Shown: positions 9,633-18,605, numbered from the stretch's first letter. The stretch is DNA of 64,000 bases from Lacticaseibacillus kribbianus (GCF_020180945.1 NZ_JAIPUL010000001.1:1054001-1118000); one strand, 5' to 3'. Notes: generated by a model from the sequence alone, not told the origin. Program-made: numbers and translations.

Positions 9633-9956
9633 TCAGCGCATGATCAGGCCCGTCACCCACCAAGCCGTGGTGGCGAGCAGCCAGGTGCGGGAGAGCCAGT
9701 GGGCGTACACCGGAATAATCAGGTCGTAGTCGCGGCTGACCCGGTCGATCACCAACAGGATGGCGATGGCGACCGCACAGAACAGCTCAAGCCAGATCAG
9801 GTTCTGGGTGGCGGCGGTCTGCGCCAGCCACGCGGCCAGCAGGTTGAAGCCGGTGGCGGTGAAGTAAAATAGGTTGTTGCTGAAGCGGAAGACCAGGCTG
9901 GCCACGACGAAGGCCCAGCCGACCACCGGTAGAATATAGATCAGAAGCGTTTCCAT
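9633..9956 (-). CDS. DUF3397 membrane protein
   Basis: 107-residue integral membrane protein with about four hydrophobic helices (residues 4-22, 29-48, 55-70, 86-105). The size, topology and location immediately upstream of mraZ match the DUF3397 family, conserved at this place in lactobacilli; its function is unknown. It has its own terminator downstream, so it is probably transcribed separately from the dcw operon. Confidence 0.75.
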   Translation of the reverse strand: METLLIYILPVVGWAFVVASLVFRFSNNLFYFTATGFNLLAAWLAQTAATQNLIWLELFCAVAIAILLVIDRVSRDYDLIIPVYAHWLSRTWLLATTAWWVTGLIMR

Positions 9957-10071
9957 GTCGCCCTCCCGTCAAAGCGCCGCGTGCGCGCGTTCTCCTTATC
10001 TTACCAGATTTTGATTTGCCCCAGGCACCAAAAACGGTTAAACTGATAAAAAAGACAAAGGTGGTGGGACA

Positions 10072-10179
10072 GTGAAGCAGAAGAAAACCAAGTTTTGGTA
10101 CATTACCCACATCGCCGCTTGGGCCATGCTCGTCGTCACGGTCTTCGGCGCAATTGCCGCGGCATTCGCAGCCTTTTAG
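10072..10179 (+). CDS. DUF4044-type 35-residue membrane peptide
   Basis: GTG-started ORF behind GGTGGTGGGAC. It encodes a basic N-terminus (MKQKKTKFWYITH) followed by a single membrane helix (AAWAMLVVTVFGAIAAAF). This layout and the position divergent from the mraZ/DUF3397 block fit the tiny DUF4044 family. Function unknown. A long perfect hairpin follows at 10215. Confidence 0.65.
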   Translation: MKQKKTKFWYITHIAAWAMLVVTVFGAIAAAFAAF

Positions 10180-10214
10180 CCGCCTCACCGACCTAGGGTG
10201 ATTGCTCGCCCACA

Positions 10215-10260
10215 GACACAAAAAGTGGTTCACACCATCGTGTGAACCACTTTTTGTGTC
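10215..10260. terminator. Bidirectional terminator, 20-bp perfect stem
   Basis: GACACAAAAAGTGGTTCACA is followed by a 6-nt loop and its exact complement; A-runs and T-runs on both arms let it serve the plus-strand DUF4044 gene and the minus-strand thiT gene, whose stop is 39 bp away. Confidence 0.9.
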
Positions 10261-10298
10261 CAAAGCCAAACGCCGCGCGCTTAGTCCATCACTTGGTT

Positions 10299-10907
10299 TT
10301 AGGCCGCGTGGCCCAGCCCCACCGTGCGCTTAGGCACGAAGAGCTGCTTGACGCTGGTGACCAGGACCGTGACCACGATCAGTGCGACCAGGCCGGACGC
10401 GATGGCCGAGCCACCGTTGATGGCCAGGGAGTACAGCCAAGCCGGCATACCCTTGGGCGCGTAAGAACCCCAGAATACCCAGCCGGCCAGGAAGTGGCAG
10501 AAGTACTTCGCCACCGTGCCCAGCACCACCGCGGCCCACGCGTAGCCGAAGACGCGGCCCAGCTGGCCGTCCTTGATTGCTGTCTGCAGCCGACCGGCGA
10601 AGATGCCGCCGAGCCCCGCCACGGCAAAGGCAATCGGGTACTCCAGCATGCCCTGGACGACATTCAAAAACGACCCTTCGCTGAAGCCGATCAGCAGGAG
10701 ATCGAGGACCCCCCAAGTCAGCCCGGCCGCCATGCCGGCGCCAGTGCCGCGCCGAAGCGCCAGCACCGTGATGGGAATGATGCCGTAGCTCATCTCGACG
10801 GACGAGATCCCGGTTTTGTGCGGAATGTACTCCAGCGCCATGGCGAACGCCGCAATCACGGCGATTTCAACGAGGATCAACAGCTTGTCAGAATTCTTGG
10901 ACAACAA
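10299..10907 (-). CDS. thiT: ThiT, thiamine-specific S component of an ECF transporter
   Basis: Membrane substrate-binding subunit that captures thiamine and works with the shared EcfAA'T energy module encoded elsewhere. 202 residues with six hydrophobic helices; the family signature around VEMSYGIIPITVLALRRGTGAG and the late KYFCHFLAGWVFWGSYAPKG block is clear. Start is a TTG (10907, with another TTG next to it) 6 nt after AGGAGG. The TPP riboswitch directly upstream supports thiamine specificity. Confidence 0.93.
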   Translation of the reverse strand: MLSKNSDKLLILVEIAVIAAFAMALEYIPHKTGISSVEMSYGIIPITVLALRRGTGAGMAAGLTWGVLDLLLIGFSEGSFLNVVQGMLEYPIAFAVAGLGGIFAGRLQTAIKDGQLGRVFGYAWAAVVLGTVAKYFCHFLAGWVFWGSYAPKGMPAWLYSLAINGGSAIASGLVALIVVTVLVTSVKQLFVPKRTVGLGHAA

Positions 10908-10965
10908 AAAGACCTCCTAGGTGATTTCCCTACCACAAAGAAGGTCGACAAGTCGACGTTCACAA

Positions 10966-11040
10966 TCCCTACGCTCGTATTAACGAACAGGTTCGAAGGG
11001 TCTGGGTCTCCCCACTCTCAGCCAATGGCTCCCCTTTGTG
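10966..11040 (-). promoter_or_regulatory. TPP riboswitch (THI element) controlling thiT
   Basis: On the minus strand the conserved blocks appear in order: GGCTGAGAG (J/P2), ACCCTTCGAACCTG (P3-side) and AATACGAGCGTAGGGA (P4/P5). A self-complementary GTCGAC-TT-GTCGAC hairpin followed by CTTCTTT lies between the aptamer and the thiT ribosome binding site and could be the off-state terminator. Binding of thiamine pyrophosphate would switch thiT off. Confidence 0.93.
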
Positions 11041-11169
11041 ACGGTTCCTCACAGATTTAATTGACATCCTTATATTAACAGGTCACCCCGGAATTGCAAA
11101 TCTCCGGTCTGTCTGAAAACGTATCCGAATTAGTCATTCGGGGCTAGACACATCCCCCGGCAGCGTCGC

Positions 11170-12606
11170 CTAAAGGATCGGTGCCAGGAGCCGAGACAGC
11201 TCCTCGGCCAGCCGCGTGCGCCGCGGCTTCACCTTGGCCATCGCGTGGGTGTAGCGCAGCGCCCTTTCCGTGTCCGCCGTGAACTGTGTCGCTGCCGCAA
11301 CCGCCAGTTTCTCATCGTAGACGAAGGCGGCAACCTCGAAGTTCAGCCGGAAGCTGCGGATGTCGAGGTTGGCCGTGCCAGTGACCAGATACCGCGAATC
11401 CACCACCATCAGCTTGTTGTGCAGGAACCCATCATGATAGTAGTAAATCTTGGCGCCGCGCTTCACCAGCTGGTCCAGGTAGTAGCGCGTCGCCCGCGCC
11501 ATCAGCGGCTGCGCGGTGGTTTTGGGCACCATGATGCGCACGTCGATACCGGCGTTGGCCGCGATGGCCAGCGCGTCCAGCAGGCTTTCGTCCGGCACGA
11601 AGTACGGACTTTGAATCCAGATGCTGTGCTTGGCCATCGCAATCAGGCGCAGGTACCCGAGCTTGATCGCCTCCAGCGGCTGCTCCGGCCCCCCGGACAC
11701 CACCTGCATCGTGACCGTACCCTTCGGCTCGGCCTTGGGGAAGTACGCGTGCGAAAAGTGGGCCTTCTTCACCCTGGCCGCGGTGTTCCAGTCCATGAAA
11801 AACCGCGCCTGAAGCGCCGCCACCGCCTCGCCGGCGACGGCCAGCGCCGTGTCGCGCGTGACGGCCACTCGCTTGGGGGATTGACCGATGTCAAAGCCGC
11901 CGAGAAAGCCTTGGCGGCCGTCGATCACCACCAGCTTGCGGTGGTTGCGGAAGTTGATGCGCGGGTTCGCCCGCCCCAGCCGGGTGGCGAAAAACGGCGT
12001 CACCATGCCGCCGGCGGTGCGCAGCGGCTGCCAAAACGCCGCGGTCAGCCGGTGCGAGCCGAACGGATCGTACAGCACCCGCACCCGCACGCCGGCTCGG
12101 GCCTTTTCGGCCAGCAGGTCCCGCAGCGCCAACCCGGTCGCGTCCGGCTCAATGGTGTAAGCCTCGATGTGCACGTGGTTGAGCGCACCAGACACCGCCG
12201 CGAACAGCCTGGCGTTGAAGGCCGCACGCGTCACAATCAGGTCGGCGGCGTTGCCGGTGGTCACCAGCGCGTCGTCGGCCACGAGCAGCGCGCGCACCAG
12301 CTCGGGCACCCCAACCGTCGCCTCCCCCTGACCGATCAGACCCTGGCCGCGGGCAATCGCCTCCTGCTGGCCGGCGACCGCTTGATCGATGCCCAGCCGC
12401 TGCTGGCTCGCCAGGTCCCGCAGCTTGCGCGCCGACAGCTTGCGCCCAAACAGCCAGTACAGCCCGAACCCCACCACCGGGATCAACAGCAGCACCAGCA
12501 GCCAGCCCCAGGTGGCGGAGATGTCTCGGGGCTGGCGAAACACGGTGATCAACGCGACCAGCGCGTTGACCCCCACCACGCTCCACAACACGACGCCAAG
12601 CCACAT
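11170..12606 (-). CDS. cls: Cardiolipin synthase
   Basis: Membrane phospholipase-D superfamily enzyme condensing two phosphatidylglycerols into cardiolipin. 478 residues: two N-terminal membrane helices (MWLGVVLWSVVGVNALVALI and a second near 32-52), then two HKD motifs, HRKLVVIDGRQGFLGG near residue 218 and HNKLMVVDSRYLVTGTANLD near 398. ATG 12606 is preferred over ATG 12612 because GGAGGG lies 6 nt upstream of it. Monocistronic. Confidence 0.93.
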   Translation of the reverse strand: MWLGVVLWSVVGVNALVALITVFRQPRDISATWGWLLVLLLIPVVGFGLYWLFGRKLSARKLRDLASQQRLGIDQAVAGQQEAIARGQGLIGQGEATVGVPELVRALLVADDALVTTGNAADLIVTRAAFNARLFAAVSGALNHVHIEAYTIEPDATGLALRDLLAEKARAGVRVRVLYDPFGSHRLTAAFWQPLRTAGGMVTPFFATRLGRANPRINFRNHRKLVVIDGRQGFLGGFDIGQSPKRVAVTRDTALAVAGEAVAALQARFFMDWNTAARVKKAHFSHAYFPKAEPKGTVTMQVVSGGPEQPLEAIKLGYLRLIAMAKHSIWIQSPYFVPDESLLDALAIAANAGIDVRIMVPKTTAQPLMARATRYYLDQLVKRGAKIYYYHDGFLHNKLMVVDSRYLVTGTANLDIRSFRLNFEVAAFVYDEKLAVAAATQFTADTERALRYTHAMAKVKPRRTRLAEELSRLLAPIL

Positions 12607-12760
12607 GATCATCCCTCCCTCCGTATGCCATCATTATACACGCCGGGCGCAAGCCGCGCCCACGCAACCGCCGGGACGGTGTCAGCCAAGGGCCGCAGCG
12701 CCACGGCCTGCCGGGCGCAGCCGCATCAGCCCCCGGTTGCAGCGTGCAGGGTCCGAACGC

Positions 12761-12790
12761 AAAACAGGCGCACCGTTGTCGGTGCGCCTG
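12761..12790 (-). terminator. Terminator of the ABC importer operon
   Basis: Hairpin CAGGCGCACCG / CGGTGCGCCTG followed on the minus strand by TTTT, 22 bp after the stop of the substrate-binding protein gene. The remaining sequence to the cls start (12607-12760) shows no gene. Confidence 0.85.
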
Positions 12791-12811
12791 CTTGTGAATG
12801 AACAACACGAC

Positions 12812-13615
12812 TCAGTTGCCGGTGCCGAACCACTTGGCCTGCAGCTTGGCGATGGTGCCGTTTTGCTCCAGCACCTTGAAGCCCTCGTTGATCTTGGCCT
12901 TGAGTGTGGTTTCGGACTTGCGCATCCCGACGGCGAAGGCCTCGGAGTCGAAATCCCCGGTCAGGATGCGGTACGACTTGGGATCCTTTTGGTGTGCCAC
13001 GTAGTACCGGGCGTACACCTCATCCATGAAAATGCCCTGGATGCGGCCCGCGTTCAGGTCGAGGAAGGCCTCGTTGAACGTGTCGTACAGCACCGGCTCC
13101 TGGTTCTTGATGTAGCGCTTGAGCAGCCGCGGCTGGGCGTCCAGCGCCGCGGCGCCGCTGGAGCCGGTCTGCACGCCCAGGCTCTTGCCCGTCATGTCGC
13201 TGAGCTTGGTCACGCCGTCTTTGACCTTGGTGACCAGGATCTGGTGGTTGACCAGGTAGTCGGCAGAGAAGGCGACCTGCTTTTTGCGCTCCGGGGTGAC
13301 CGAGTAGCCGTTCCAGATCAGGTCAATGGTCTGGTTCTTCATCTCGGTTTCCTTCATCGACCACTCAATCGGCTGAAAATCGGCCTTGATGCCGTACAGC
13401 TTGAAGACGGCGCGGGCCAGGTCGATGTCGTAGCCGGCCAGCTGCCCGTTCTTCTGGCGAAAACCCATCGGGACGAACGTGTCGTCCAGGCCAATCACGA
13501 CGCGCTTGTCCTGCTTGATGCGCGGCCAGGAGTCGGCCGCCTTCGTGCGCGCGCACCCCGCGGCGGCCACCAGGGTCACCAGGAGCGCGAGCACGGTCCA
13601 AAAGCGCTTGGTCAT
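12812..13615 (-). CDS. Amino-acid ABC importer, substrate-binding lipoprotein
   Basis: Extracellular family 3 solute-binding protein anchored by a lipid: signal peptide MTKRFWTVLALLVTLVAAAGC with the lipobox AAGC (Cys21). The mature part has the family pattern GLDDTFVPMGF, GYDIDLARAVF and LNAGRIQGIFMDE. 267 residues. It overlaps the ATPase stop by 4 bp. Ligand is inferred to be histidine from the T-box specifier upstream, not from the protein itself. Confidence 0.88.
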   Translation of the reverse strand: MTKRFWTVLALLVTLVAAAGCARTKAADSWPRIKQDKRVVIGLDDTFVPMGFRQKNGQLAGYDIDLARAVFKLYGIKADFQPIEWSMKETEMKNQTIDLIWNGYSVTPERKKQVAFSADYLVNHQILVTKVKDGVTKLSDMTGKSLGVQTGSSGAAALDAQPRLLKRYIKNQEPVLYDTFNEAFLDLNAGRIQGIFMDEVYARYYVAHQKDPKSYRILTGDFDSEAFAVGMRKSETTLKAKINEGFKVLEQNGTIAKLQAKWFGTGN

Positions 13616-14253
13616 TGGGCGTCACCCCCGAACTTCGCGACGGTGAACGTCGTGTCCGCGACGCTTTCGGCAAAGCCCATGTCGTGGGTCACCACCACCT
13701 GGGTCATGCCCTGTTCCTTCACGCGGTTGATCAGGTTGGCGACGCTTTGGCGCAGGTTCGGGTCAAGCGCGGACGTCGGTTCATCGTACAGCAGAATCTG
13801 CGGGTTCAGCGCCAGCGCGCGGGCGATGGCGACGCGCTGCTTTTGGCCGCCCGACAGCGAGAACGGGTAGGCGTCCGCCTGGTCGGCCAGGTCGAGCCGG
13901 TCGAGCAGGTCGCGGGCCGCCTTTGCCGCCTCCGCCGCGCCCTGGCCCTGAAGCGTCGGGGCCAGGGTGATGTTTTTGAGCACGGTCAGGTTCGGGAACA
14001 GCTCGAAGCCCTGGAACACGACCCCGATGACGCCGTCCTTGCGCAGGTGGGCCGGCGTGGTCGGCTGCCCGTTCCAGAGGAACTCGCCGGCGTCCGCCGG
14101 GGTGAGCCCGGCGATGATGCGCAGCAGCGTGGTTTTGCCCGCGCCGGACGGGCCGACGATGGCCAGGGTCTTTTGGTCGGCGATGGTCAAAGACAGGTTG
14201 TCCAGGATGACCTGGTCGTTGAAACGCTTGGAAACATTCTTGAGTTCTAACAT
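13612..14253 (-). CDS. Amino-acid ABC importer, ATPase
   Basis: Cytoplasmic ATPase subunit of a polar amino acid importer, 213 residues. Walker A GPSGAGKTT (about 34-42), signature LSGGQKQR, Walker B ILLYDEPTSALDP and switch His in VVTHDMGFA. It lies between the permease (19 bp gap) and the binding protein (4-bp overlap), so all three subunits are made from one transcript. Confidence 0.93.
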   Translation of the reverse strand: MLELKNVSKRFNDQVILDNLSLTIADQKTLAIVGPSGAGKTTLLRIIAGLTPADAGEFLWNGQPTTPAHLRKDGVIGVVFQGFELFPNLTVLKNITLAPTLQGQGAAEAAKAARDLLDRLDLADQADAYPFSLSGGQKQRVAIARALALNPQILLYDEPTSALDPNLRQSVANLINRVKEQGMTQVVVTHDMGFAESVADTTFTVAKFGGDAQ

Positions 14254-14272
14254 AATGGTGTGCCCTCCCCGG

Positions 14273-14950
14273 CTACTTGAAGTACGCGAACGACTTTTCG
14301 ATGCGGCGCTGAGCGAAGGTCAACACCAGCGTCATCAGCAGGTAGATTACCCCGACCAAGGCCAGCGGCAGCAGCGTGACGTCGCGCGCGGTGGCGATGT
14401 TGCCTGCCCGCAGCAGGTCGCCCAGCCCGATGACGTACACCAGGCTCGAGTCCTTGACCAGGTTGATCACCTCGTTGCCCATGGACGGCAGAACAATCTT
14501 GAGCACCTGGGGAATCACCACGTAGCGCAGCGTCTGCCAGCGCGTGAGGTTCAGCACCGTCGCGGCCTCGAACTGGCCGGTGGCGACGGCGCCGAAGCCC
14601 CCGCGGTAGATCTCGGCGAAGTAGGCCGCGTAGTTCAGCACGAAGGCGAAGATGGCGGCGTTGAAGCGGTCAAACACGATGCCGATCAGCGGCAGTCCGT
14701 AGAAGACGAAGATCAGCTGCAGCAAAAGCGGCGTGCCGCGGAACAGCCAGACGTACGCCTCGATGATCGCCTTGAGGCACTTGAAGAACCACTTCTTGAG
14801 CCAAAACTCGCCGGGCTGATCCCGATGCATCAGACCGACCGACAGGACCATGCCCAGCGGGATGGACCCAACCAGCGTGAGGGCAAAGACCCCAAGCGTC
14901 ATCTTGGTGCCGGCGAGCAGCGCCGGTAAAATCGAGATCATGTAAGCCAT
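14273..14950 (-). CDS. Amino-acid ABC importer, permease
   Basis: HisM/GlnP-type permease, 225 residues, five or six membrane helices. The ATPase-coupling EAA loop appears as EAATVLNLTRWQTLRYVVIPQ. It is the first gene after the T-box leader. Only one permease gene is present, so the transporter core is presumably a homodimer. Confidence 0.9.
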   Translation of the reverse strand: MAYMISILPALLAGTKMTLGVFALTLVGSIPLGMVLSVGLMHRDQPGEFWLKKWFFKCLKAIIEAYVWLFRGTPLLLQLIFVFYGLPLIGIVFDRFNAAIFAFVLNYAAYFAEIYRGGFGAVATGQFEAATVLNLTRWQTLRYVVIPQVLKIVLPSMGNEVINLVKDSSLVYVIGLGDLLRAGNIATARDVTLLPLALVGVIYLLMTLVLTFAQRRIEKSFAYFK

Positions 14951-15045
14951 AGTGATTCCTCCTAAAATGTGTGCCTCAGCGGCAGGTCAACCAGCATTCA
15001 AAACCGGAGCGGTGTGCGCCCCCGAACCGCAACGCCGGCGAAACG

Positions 15046-15415
15046 CCAAAAAGCGCCCTCCCATCCGTCACGGATAAGAGGACGCTTCTGCGTGGTGCCA
15101 CCTCAGTTCGCCGGCGCGTCACCACGCCGACCTCACGTGGTCAATAAGCTATGGCACCAAAGAGCGCCCCCACACAGCATCTGCTGTATGAGGGCGCATC
15201 GCGCGGTACCACCTCATGCTCGCCGCCCTGTCACCAAGGCGGCCTCACATGGTCTTATTGACCACAGCGATAACGAGCTCAACCGGCCCGGCCTACTGAC
15301 TTTCAGCGGGGCACTCGTGGATGTGAGGGGCAAGGATCAGCATCCGGCTTTCACCGTTCCGGACTCGCTAAGGCGTTTCGCTTGCCACATTTCCACTCAA
15401 CGTTTTGAATGATTG
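15046..15415 (-). promoter_or_regulatory. T-box leader with one Stem I and two antiterminator/terminator units
   Basis: On the minus strand a single Stem I (about 15415-15260; distal-loop GCGAGTCCGGAACGGTGAAAG) is followed by T-box 1 (AGGTGGTACCGCG, 15216-15201) with its terminator hairpin (15197-15159, CTCTTT tail), then by a second T-box (AGGTGGCACCACGC, 15104-15089) with a second terminator (15085-15047, TTTT). The segments before the two T-boxes also match each other, so the expression platform is a tandem duplication. The Stem I internal loop reads CCTCACAT; CAC followed by A (15325-15323) is the best specifier, predicting tRNA-His control. His-specific T-boxes on this transporter type are known in Lactobacillales. 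Confidence 0.85.
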
Positions 15416-15420
15416 GTTAA

Positions 15421-15449
15421 AGAATACTCACCGAATTGCCACTTGTCAA
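15421..15449 (-). promoter_or_regulatory. Promoter of the T-box/ABC operon
   Basis: TTGACA (15449-15444), 17-bp spacer, TATTCT (15426-15421) on the minus strand. It overlaps the last codons of minD, so minD transcription runs straight into the leader. Confidence 0.8.
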
Positions 15450-16246
15450 CCCTGCCGGTGAAATAATCTGGCCCAAAAGCCAACTTTTTTCTGCTCGAGC
15501 GTCATCAGTGGCACCGATTCGCCGAGCAGCCGGCGCGCGATGTTGCGGTAGCCCAGGCTGGCCGGGTCGTCCGGATCCATCACGATGGTCTCACCCTTGT
15601 TGGAGCTTGCGATGACCCCGTCGTCGTCGACGATGATGCCCAAGAGGTCGATGCCCAGGTGCTTGGTGATCTCGTCGACGTCCATCGCGCGGCCGTCCGC
15701 CATCATGTGCGTGCGGATGCGGTTGATCACCAGGCGCGGCGGAAACACCATGTCGCGCTGCTCCAGCAGGCCGACGATGCGATCCGCGTCGCTGACCGCG
15801 CTGATCTCCGGGGTGGTGACGACGATCGCGCCGTCCGCGCCCTCGACCGCGTTGCGGAAGCCCTGCTCGATGCCCGCCGGCGAGTCGAGAATCAGCCAGT
15901 CGAACTCCGGCCGCAGCTCGTCGACGATGCTTTGGACCTGCGCCGGCGTCAGCGCGTCCTTCTCCGCGTTTTGCGCCGCGGGCAGCACGTACAGCAGGTC
16001 GTCGAAGCGCTTGTCCTTGATCAGCGCCTGGTGCAGCTTCGCCCGCCCGGTGGTCACATCGACGATGTCGTAGATGATGCGGTTGGACAGCCCCAGCACG
16101 ACGTCGAGGTTGCGCAGGCCGATGTCAAGATCGAGCAGGCAGACGCGCTTGCCCTGAAGCGCGAGCGCCGTGCCGATGTTGGCAGTGGTCGTGGTCTTGC
16201 CGACACCACCCTTGCCCGAAGTCACCACTAATGCGTTTCCCATCAC
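15446..16246 (-). CDS. minD: MinD, septum-site ATPase
   Basis: ParA-family ATPase that binds membrane when ATP-loaded and recruits MinC to block polar division. 266 residues with deviant Walker A KGGVGKTTTT (about 11-20), VCLLDLDIGLRNLD and DWLILDSPAGIE, and a C-terminal amphipathic targeting helix (QKKVGFWARLFHRQG). Start overlaps the minC stop by 4 bp. Confidence 0.95.
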   Translation of the reverse strand: MMGNALVVTSGKGGVGKTTTTANIGTALALQGKRVCLLDLDIGLRNLDVVLGLSNRIIYDIVDVTTGRAKLHQALIKDKRFDDLLYVLPAAQNAEKDALTPAQVQSIVDELRPEFDWLILDSPAGIEQGFRNAVEGADGAIVVTTPEISAVSDADRIVGLLEQRDMVFPPRLVINRIRTHMMADGRAMDVDEITKHLGIDLLGIIVDDDGVIASSNKGETIVMDPDDPASLGYRNIARRLLGESVPLMTLEQKKVGFWARLFHRQG

Positions 16247-16899
16247 AATTCCTCCAGTTTCCGGAAAATCCGGGGCCGCAGCTGCGCCAGCTTGCCCAGC
16301 TCGCCGTGCTCCAGAATGTGCAGATCGTTGATGTAGCTGGTCGTCTGCGGACCGTACGTGTTCTTGTCGATGATCTCGACCGTGTCTGCGATGCGAATCT
16401 GCCCCGCCTGGCTGATGTCACCGGCGATGATCGCGCCCTGGTCGCCGGCCGAGCCGGCAATCAAAAGCCCCGCGGCACTGCCCATGACAAAAATGCTCCC
16501 GGTGGCCTTCAGCGTGCCGGAGCGGTGCAGCGTGCCGACGAACAGCACGTCGCCCTGCACCTCCTCCACCTGTCCGGAGCGGATGATGCCGCCCACCAGG
16601 TGCACACTTTGGGTCGCCACCCGGGCCAGCAGCGGTCCGACCAAGTCGACCTCCGCGTGGATGGTCTTGACCGTGAAGCGCGGGAACTGGTCGAACACCG
16701 CCTGAATCGACGCCACCGCGTCATCGGATAGCCGGCGGTCCCCGGTTTCAAGCGCGAAGTCGATATCGCCCTCCGGCGTGTCGCCGGCCAGGCGCGTCAA
16801 CAGCGTCTGCAGCTCGGCCGTGATGTCGGTAATCGACGCCCAATCCGCCAGCTGCAGTTCGAATCCCGCCTTGCGCCCCTTCAATGTGACTGCGTCCAA
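16243..16899 (-). CDS. minC: MinC, septum-site inhibitor
   Basis: Inhibitor of FtsZ assembly that works with MinD. 218 residues: N-terminal FtsZ-interacting domain, then the C-terminal beta-helix with repeats such as GGIIRSGQVEEVQGDVLFVGT and GSIFVMGSAAGLLIAGS. Translationally coupled to minD. Immediately upstream (16900-17123) there is no recognisable mreCD; that 220 bp holds no convincing gene. Confidence 0.9.
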   Translation of the reverse strand: MDAVTLKGRKAGFELQLADWASITDITAELQTLLTRLAGDTPEGDIDFALETGDRRLSDDAVASIQAVFDQFPRFTVKTIHAEVDLVGPLLARVATQSVHLVGGIIRSGQVEEVQGDVLFVGTLHRSGTLKATGSIFVMGSAAGLLIAGSAGDQGAIIAGDISQAGQIRIADTVEIIDKNTYGPQTTSYINDLHILEHGELGKLAQLRPRIFRKLEEL

Positions 16900-17123
16900 G
16901 TTTCCACCTCGTCTCCTCGCCGCTCGGGCGAAGTCTTTCTTACATTATCGCACAAAGCCCAGAGTGAGACAAAAGCCATTTGGCCGCCGGGCCGGCCTCT
17001 CGCTTGGGATTAACAAGTGTCAATGGCCGCGCGCCGACGCCTCCAGACGCCCCGCGTTAGACGATTCATCTCGCGAAAAACGCCGTGCGCCGCCCTAGGT
17101 TTCGTCGGGCTGCGCCCTAGTCA

Positions 17124-17150
17124 CAAAAATAGCCGCTGCGCAGCGGCTAT
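17124..17150 (-). terminator. Terminator of the 17.2-kb membrane-protein gene
   Basis: ATAGCCGCTGC / GCAGCGGCTAT perfect hairpin followed by TTTTTGT on the minus strand, directly after the stop codon at 17152. Confidence 0.85.
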
Positions 17151-17151
17151 G

Positions 17152-17475
17152 CTACTCCTTGGACAGGCTCAGCATCGTGATGAGCCAGTAAATCGGCATG
17201 AACCAGTAATTGTAATCCGCAAAGCGGAACCAGACCATGAAGCCAAACAGCACCGGCAGGCACAAGCTGTACCACCACGGCAGGTGGCCCTTCGCCAGCC
17301 AGCGGCCGATCAAAACGGCCAGAATCATGTTGATCAGGATGAACAGCAGTGCGAGGCGGTAAGCCACCTTCACGTGACCGAGCGTGAAGAGCCACGGCAG
17401 CACCATGGTTGCCGTGATGCTTAACATGATGATGCGGCCACGATAGGAACGTAACCAGGCCAGTATAGTCGTCAT
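17152..17475 (-). CDS. Four-helix membrane protein, unknown
   Basis: 107-residue protein with about four hydrophobic stretches (residues 17-34, 37-57, 66-84, 88-104). A lone RGR/RYR-free basic segment faces the cytoplasm. Start ATG 17475 follows GGGAGACGAC. I do not recognise a family beyond a generic small Lactobacillus membrane protein. Single gene with its own terminator. Confidence 0.6.
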   Translation of the reverse strand: MTTILAWLRSYRGRIIMLSITATMVLPWLFTLGHVKVAYRLALLFILINMILAVLIGRWLAKGHLPWWYSLCLPVLFGFMVWFRFADYNYWFMPIYWLITMLSLSKE

Positions 17476-17676
17476 TAAGTCGTCTCCCTGCAGTTGTCCG
17501 GCCTAGGCCCGACAAGAATTGTGGCAACCGGCGCGGGCCGCCGGTCGCACCCGCCGCCAAAACACGGCGTCACTTTCTCCCAGTTTAGCACTTTCCGCAC
17601 AAGCATTCAGCCGCAAATTACTGCCGGCAGGCCGAACTGCACGCCAAAACGCGCCGCGCAGGCCTGCAATCGGCCC

Positions 17677-18597
17677 TCACTCGGTCGGCCGCGCGGCACT
17701 CAGCGCGAACCAGTCCCCGCGCTGCAGCCGCGTCGTCACTTCCAGCCCACTGGCCGCAAGCGCCGCCTCGACGGCCGCCAGCTGGTCGTGAAAAATGCCA
17801 CTGAGAAGCACGGTGCCGTGCGGGGCCAGCCGTGCCGGCACTTGGGGAATCAGCGGCAACAGCACCTCCGCGAGAATGTTGGCGACGATCAGGTCGGCCT
17901 GATTCGTGATGCCGGTCAACAGATCGTTGGCCGCAACCGTGATGCCGGAGACGCCCGGGTTGAGCGCCAGATTTTTCTCGGCGTTGGTCACGGCGACCTG
18001 GTCGACGTCGGTGGCCAGCACCGAGTCGACGCCGAGCAGCCGCCCGGCCAGGGCCAAAACCCCGGAGCCGGTGCCGACATCGATCATACGCTCGCCGCCG
18101 CGGACGGTCGCCTCCAAAAGCTGCAGCATCATCGCGGTCGTCGGGTGCTTGCCGGTGCCAAACGCCATGTCCGGATCCAGCCGGATCACCATCTCCCCGG
18201 CCTGCGCCGGTCGGTAATCCAGCCAGTCGGGCACGATGGTCAGGTAGCGCGTCACCCGCAGGGGCTGGTAGTACTGCTTCCAGTTGTCCGCCCAGTCGGC
18301 CTCGGCGCCCCCCCTGATGGTGACGGTGCCGGCGCCGCGCGCCAGGCCGAAGTCCGGCAGCTGGGCAATTTTGGCGGTCAGGGCCGCGCGAATCGCGGTC
18401 TGGTCGGCATCGGGGGCAAAATAGCCGGTCACCGCGGCGCCCGCCGCCTGGTGCTGGGCGGCGATGGCGGCCGGCTGTCCGACCATGTCGGCGGCGTCGT
18501 CAATCGCAAGGCCCGAGGCGCTGAGCGCCATCAAGGCGGCGCTGATCGCGTCGACGGCCTCGCTGCTGGTGGTGACGGTCACAGTCAAGTAGTCCAT
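17677..18597 (-). CDS. prmA: PrmA, ribosomal protein L11 methyltransferase
   Basis: SAM-dependent enzyme that trimethylates ribosomal protein L11. 306 residues: N-terminal L11-binding domain, then Rossmann fold with FGTGKHPTTAMMLQLLE, MIDVGTGSGVLALAG and the catalytic-site VANILAEVL (NPPY-like position). It follows the DUF3013 gene by 8 bp and is probably cotranscribed with it. Confidence 0.93.
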   Translation of the reverse strand: MDYLTVTVTTSSEAVDAISAALMALSASGLAIDDAADMVGQPAAIAAQHQAAGAAVTGYFAPDADQTAIRAALTAKIAQLPDFGLARGAGTVTIRGGAEADWADNWKQYYQPLRVTRYLTIVPDWLDYRPAQAGEMVIRLDPDMAFGTGKHPTTAMMLQLLEATVRGGERMIDVGTGSGVLALAGRLLGVDSVLATDVDQVAVTNAEKNLALNPGVSGITVAANDLLTGITNQADLIVANILAEVLLPLIPQVPARLAPHGTVLLSGIFHDQLAAVEAALAASGLEVTTRLQRGDWFALSAARPTE

Positions 18598-18605
18598 GAC
18601 GGCGC

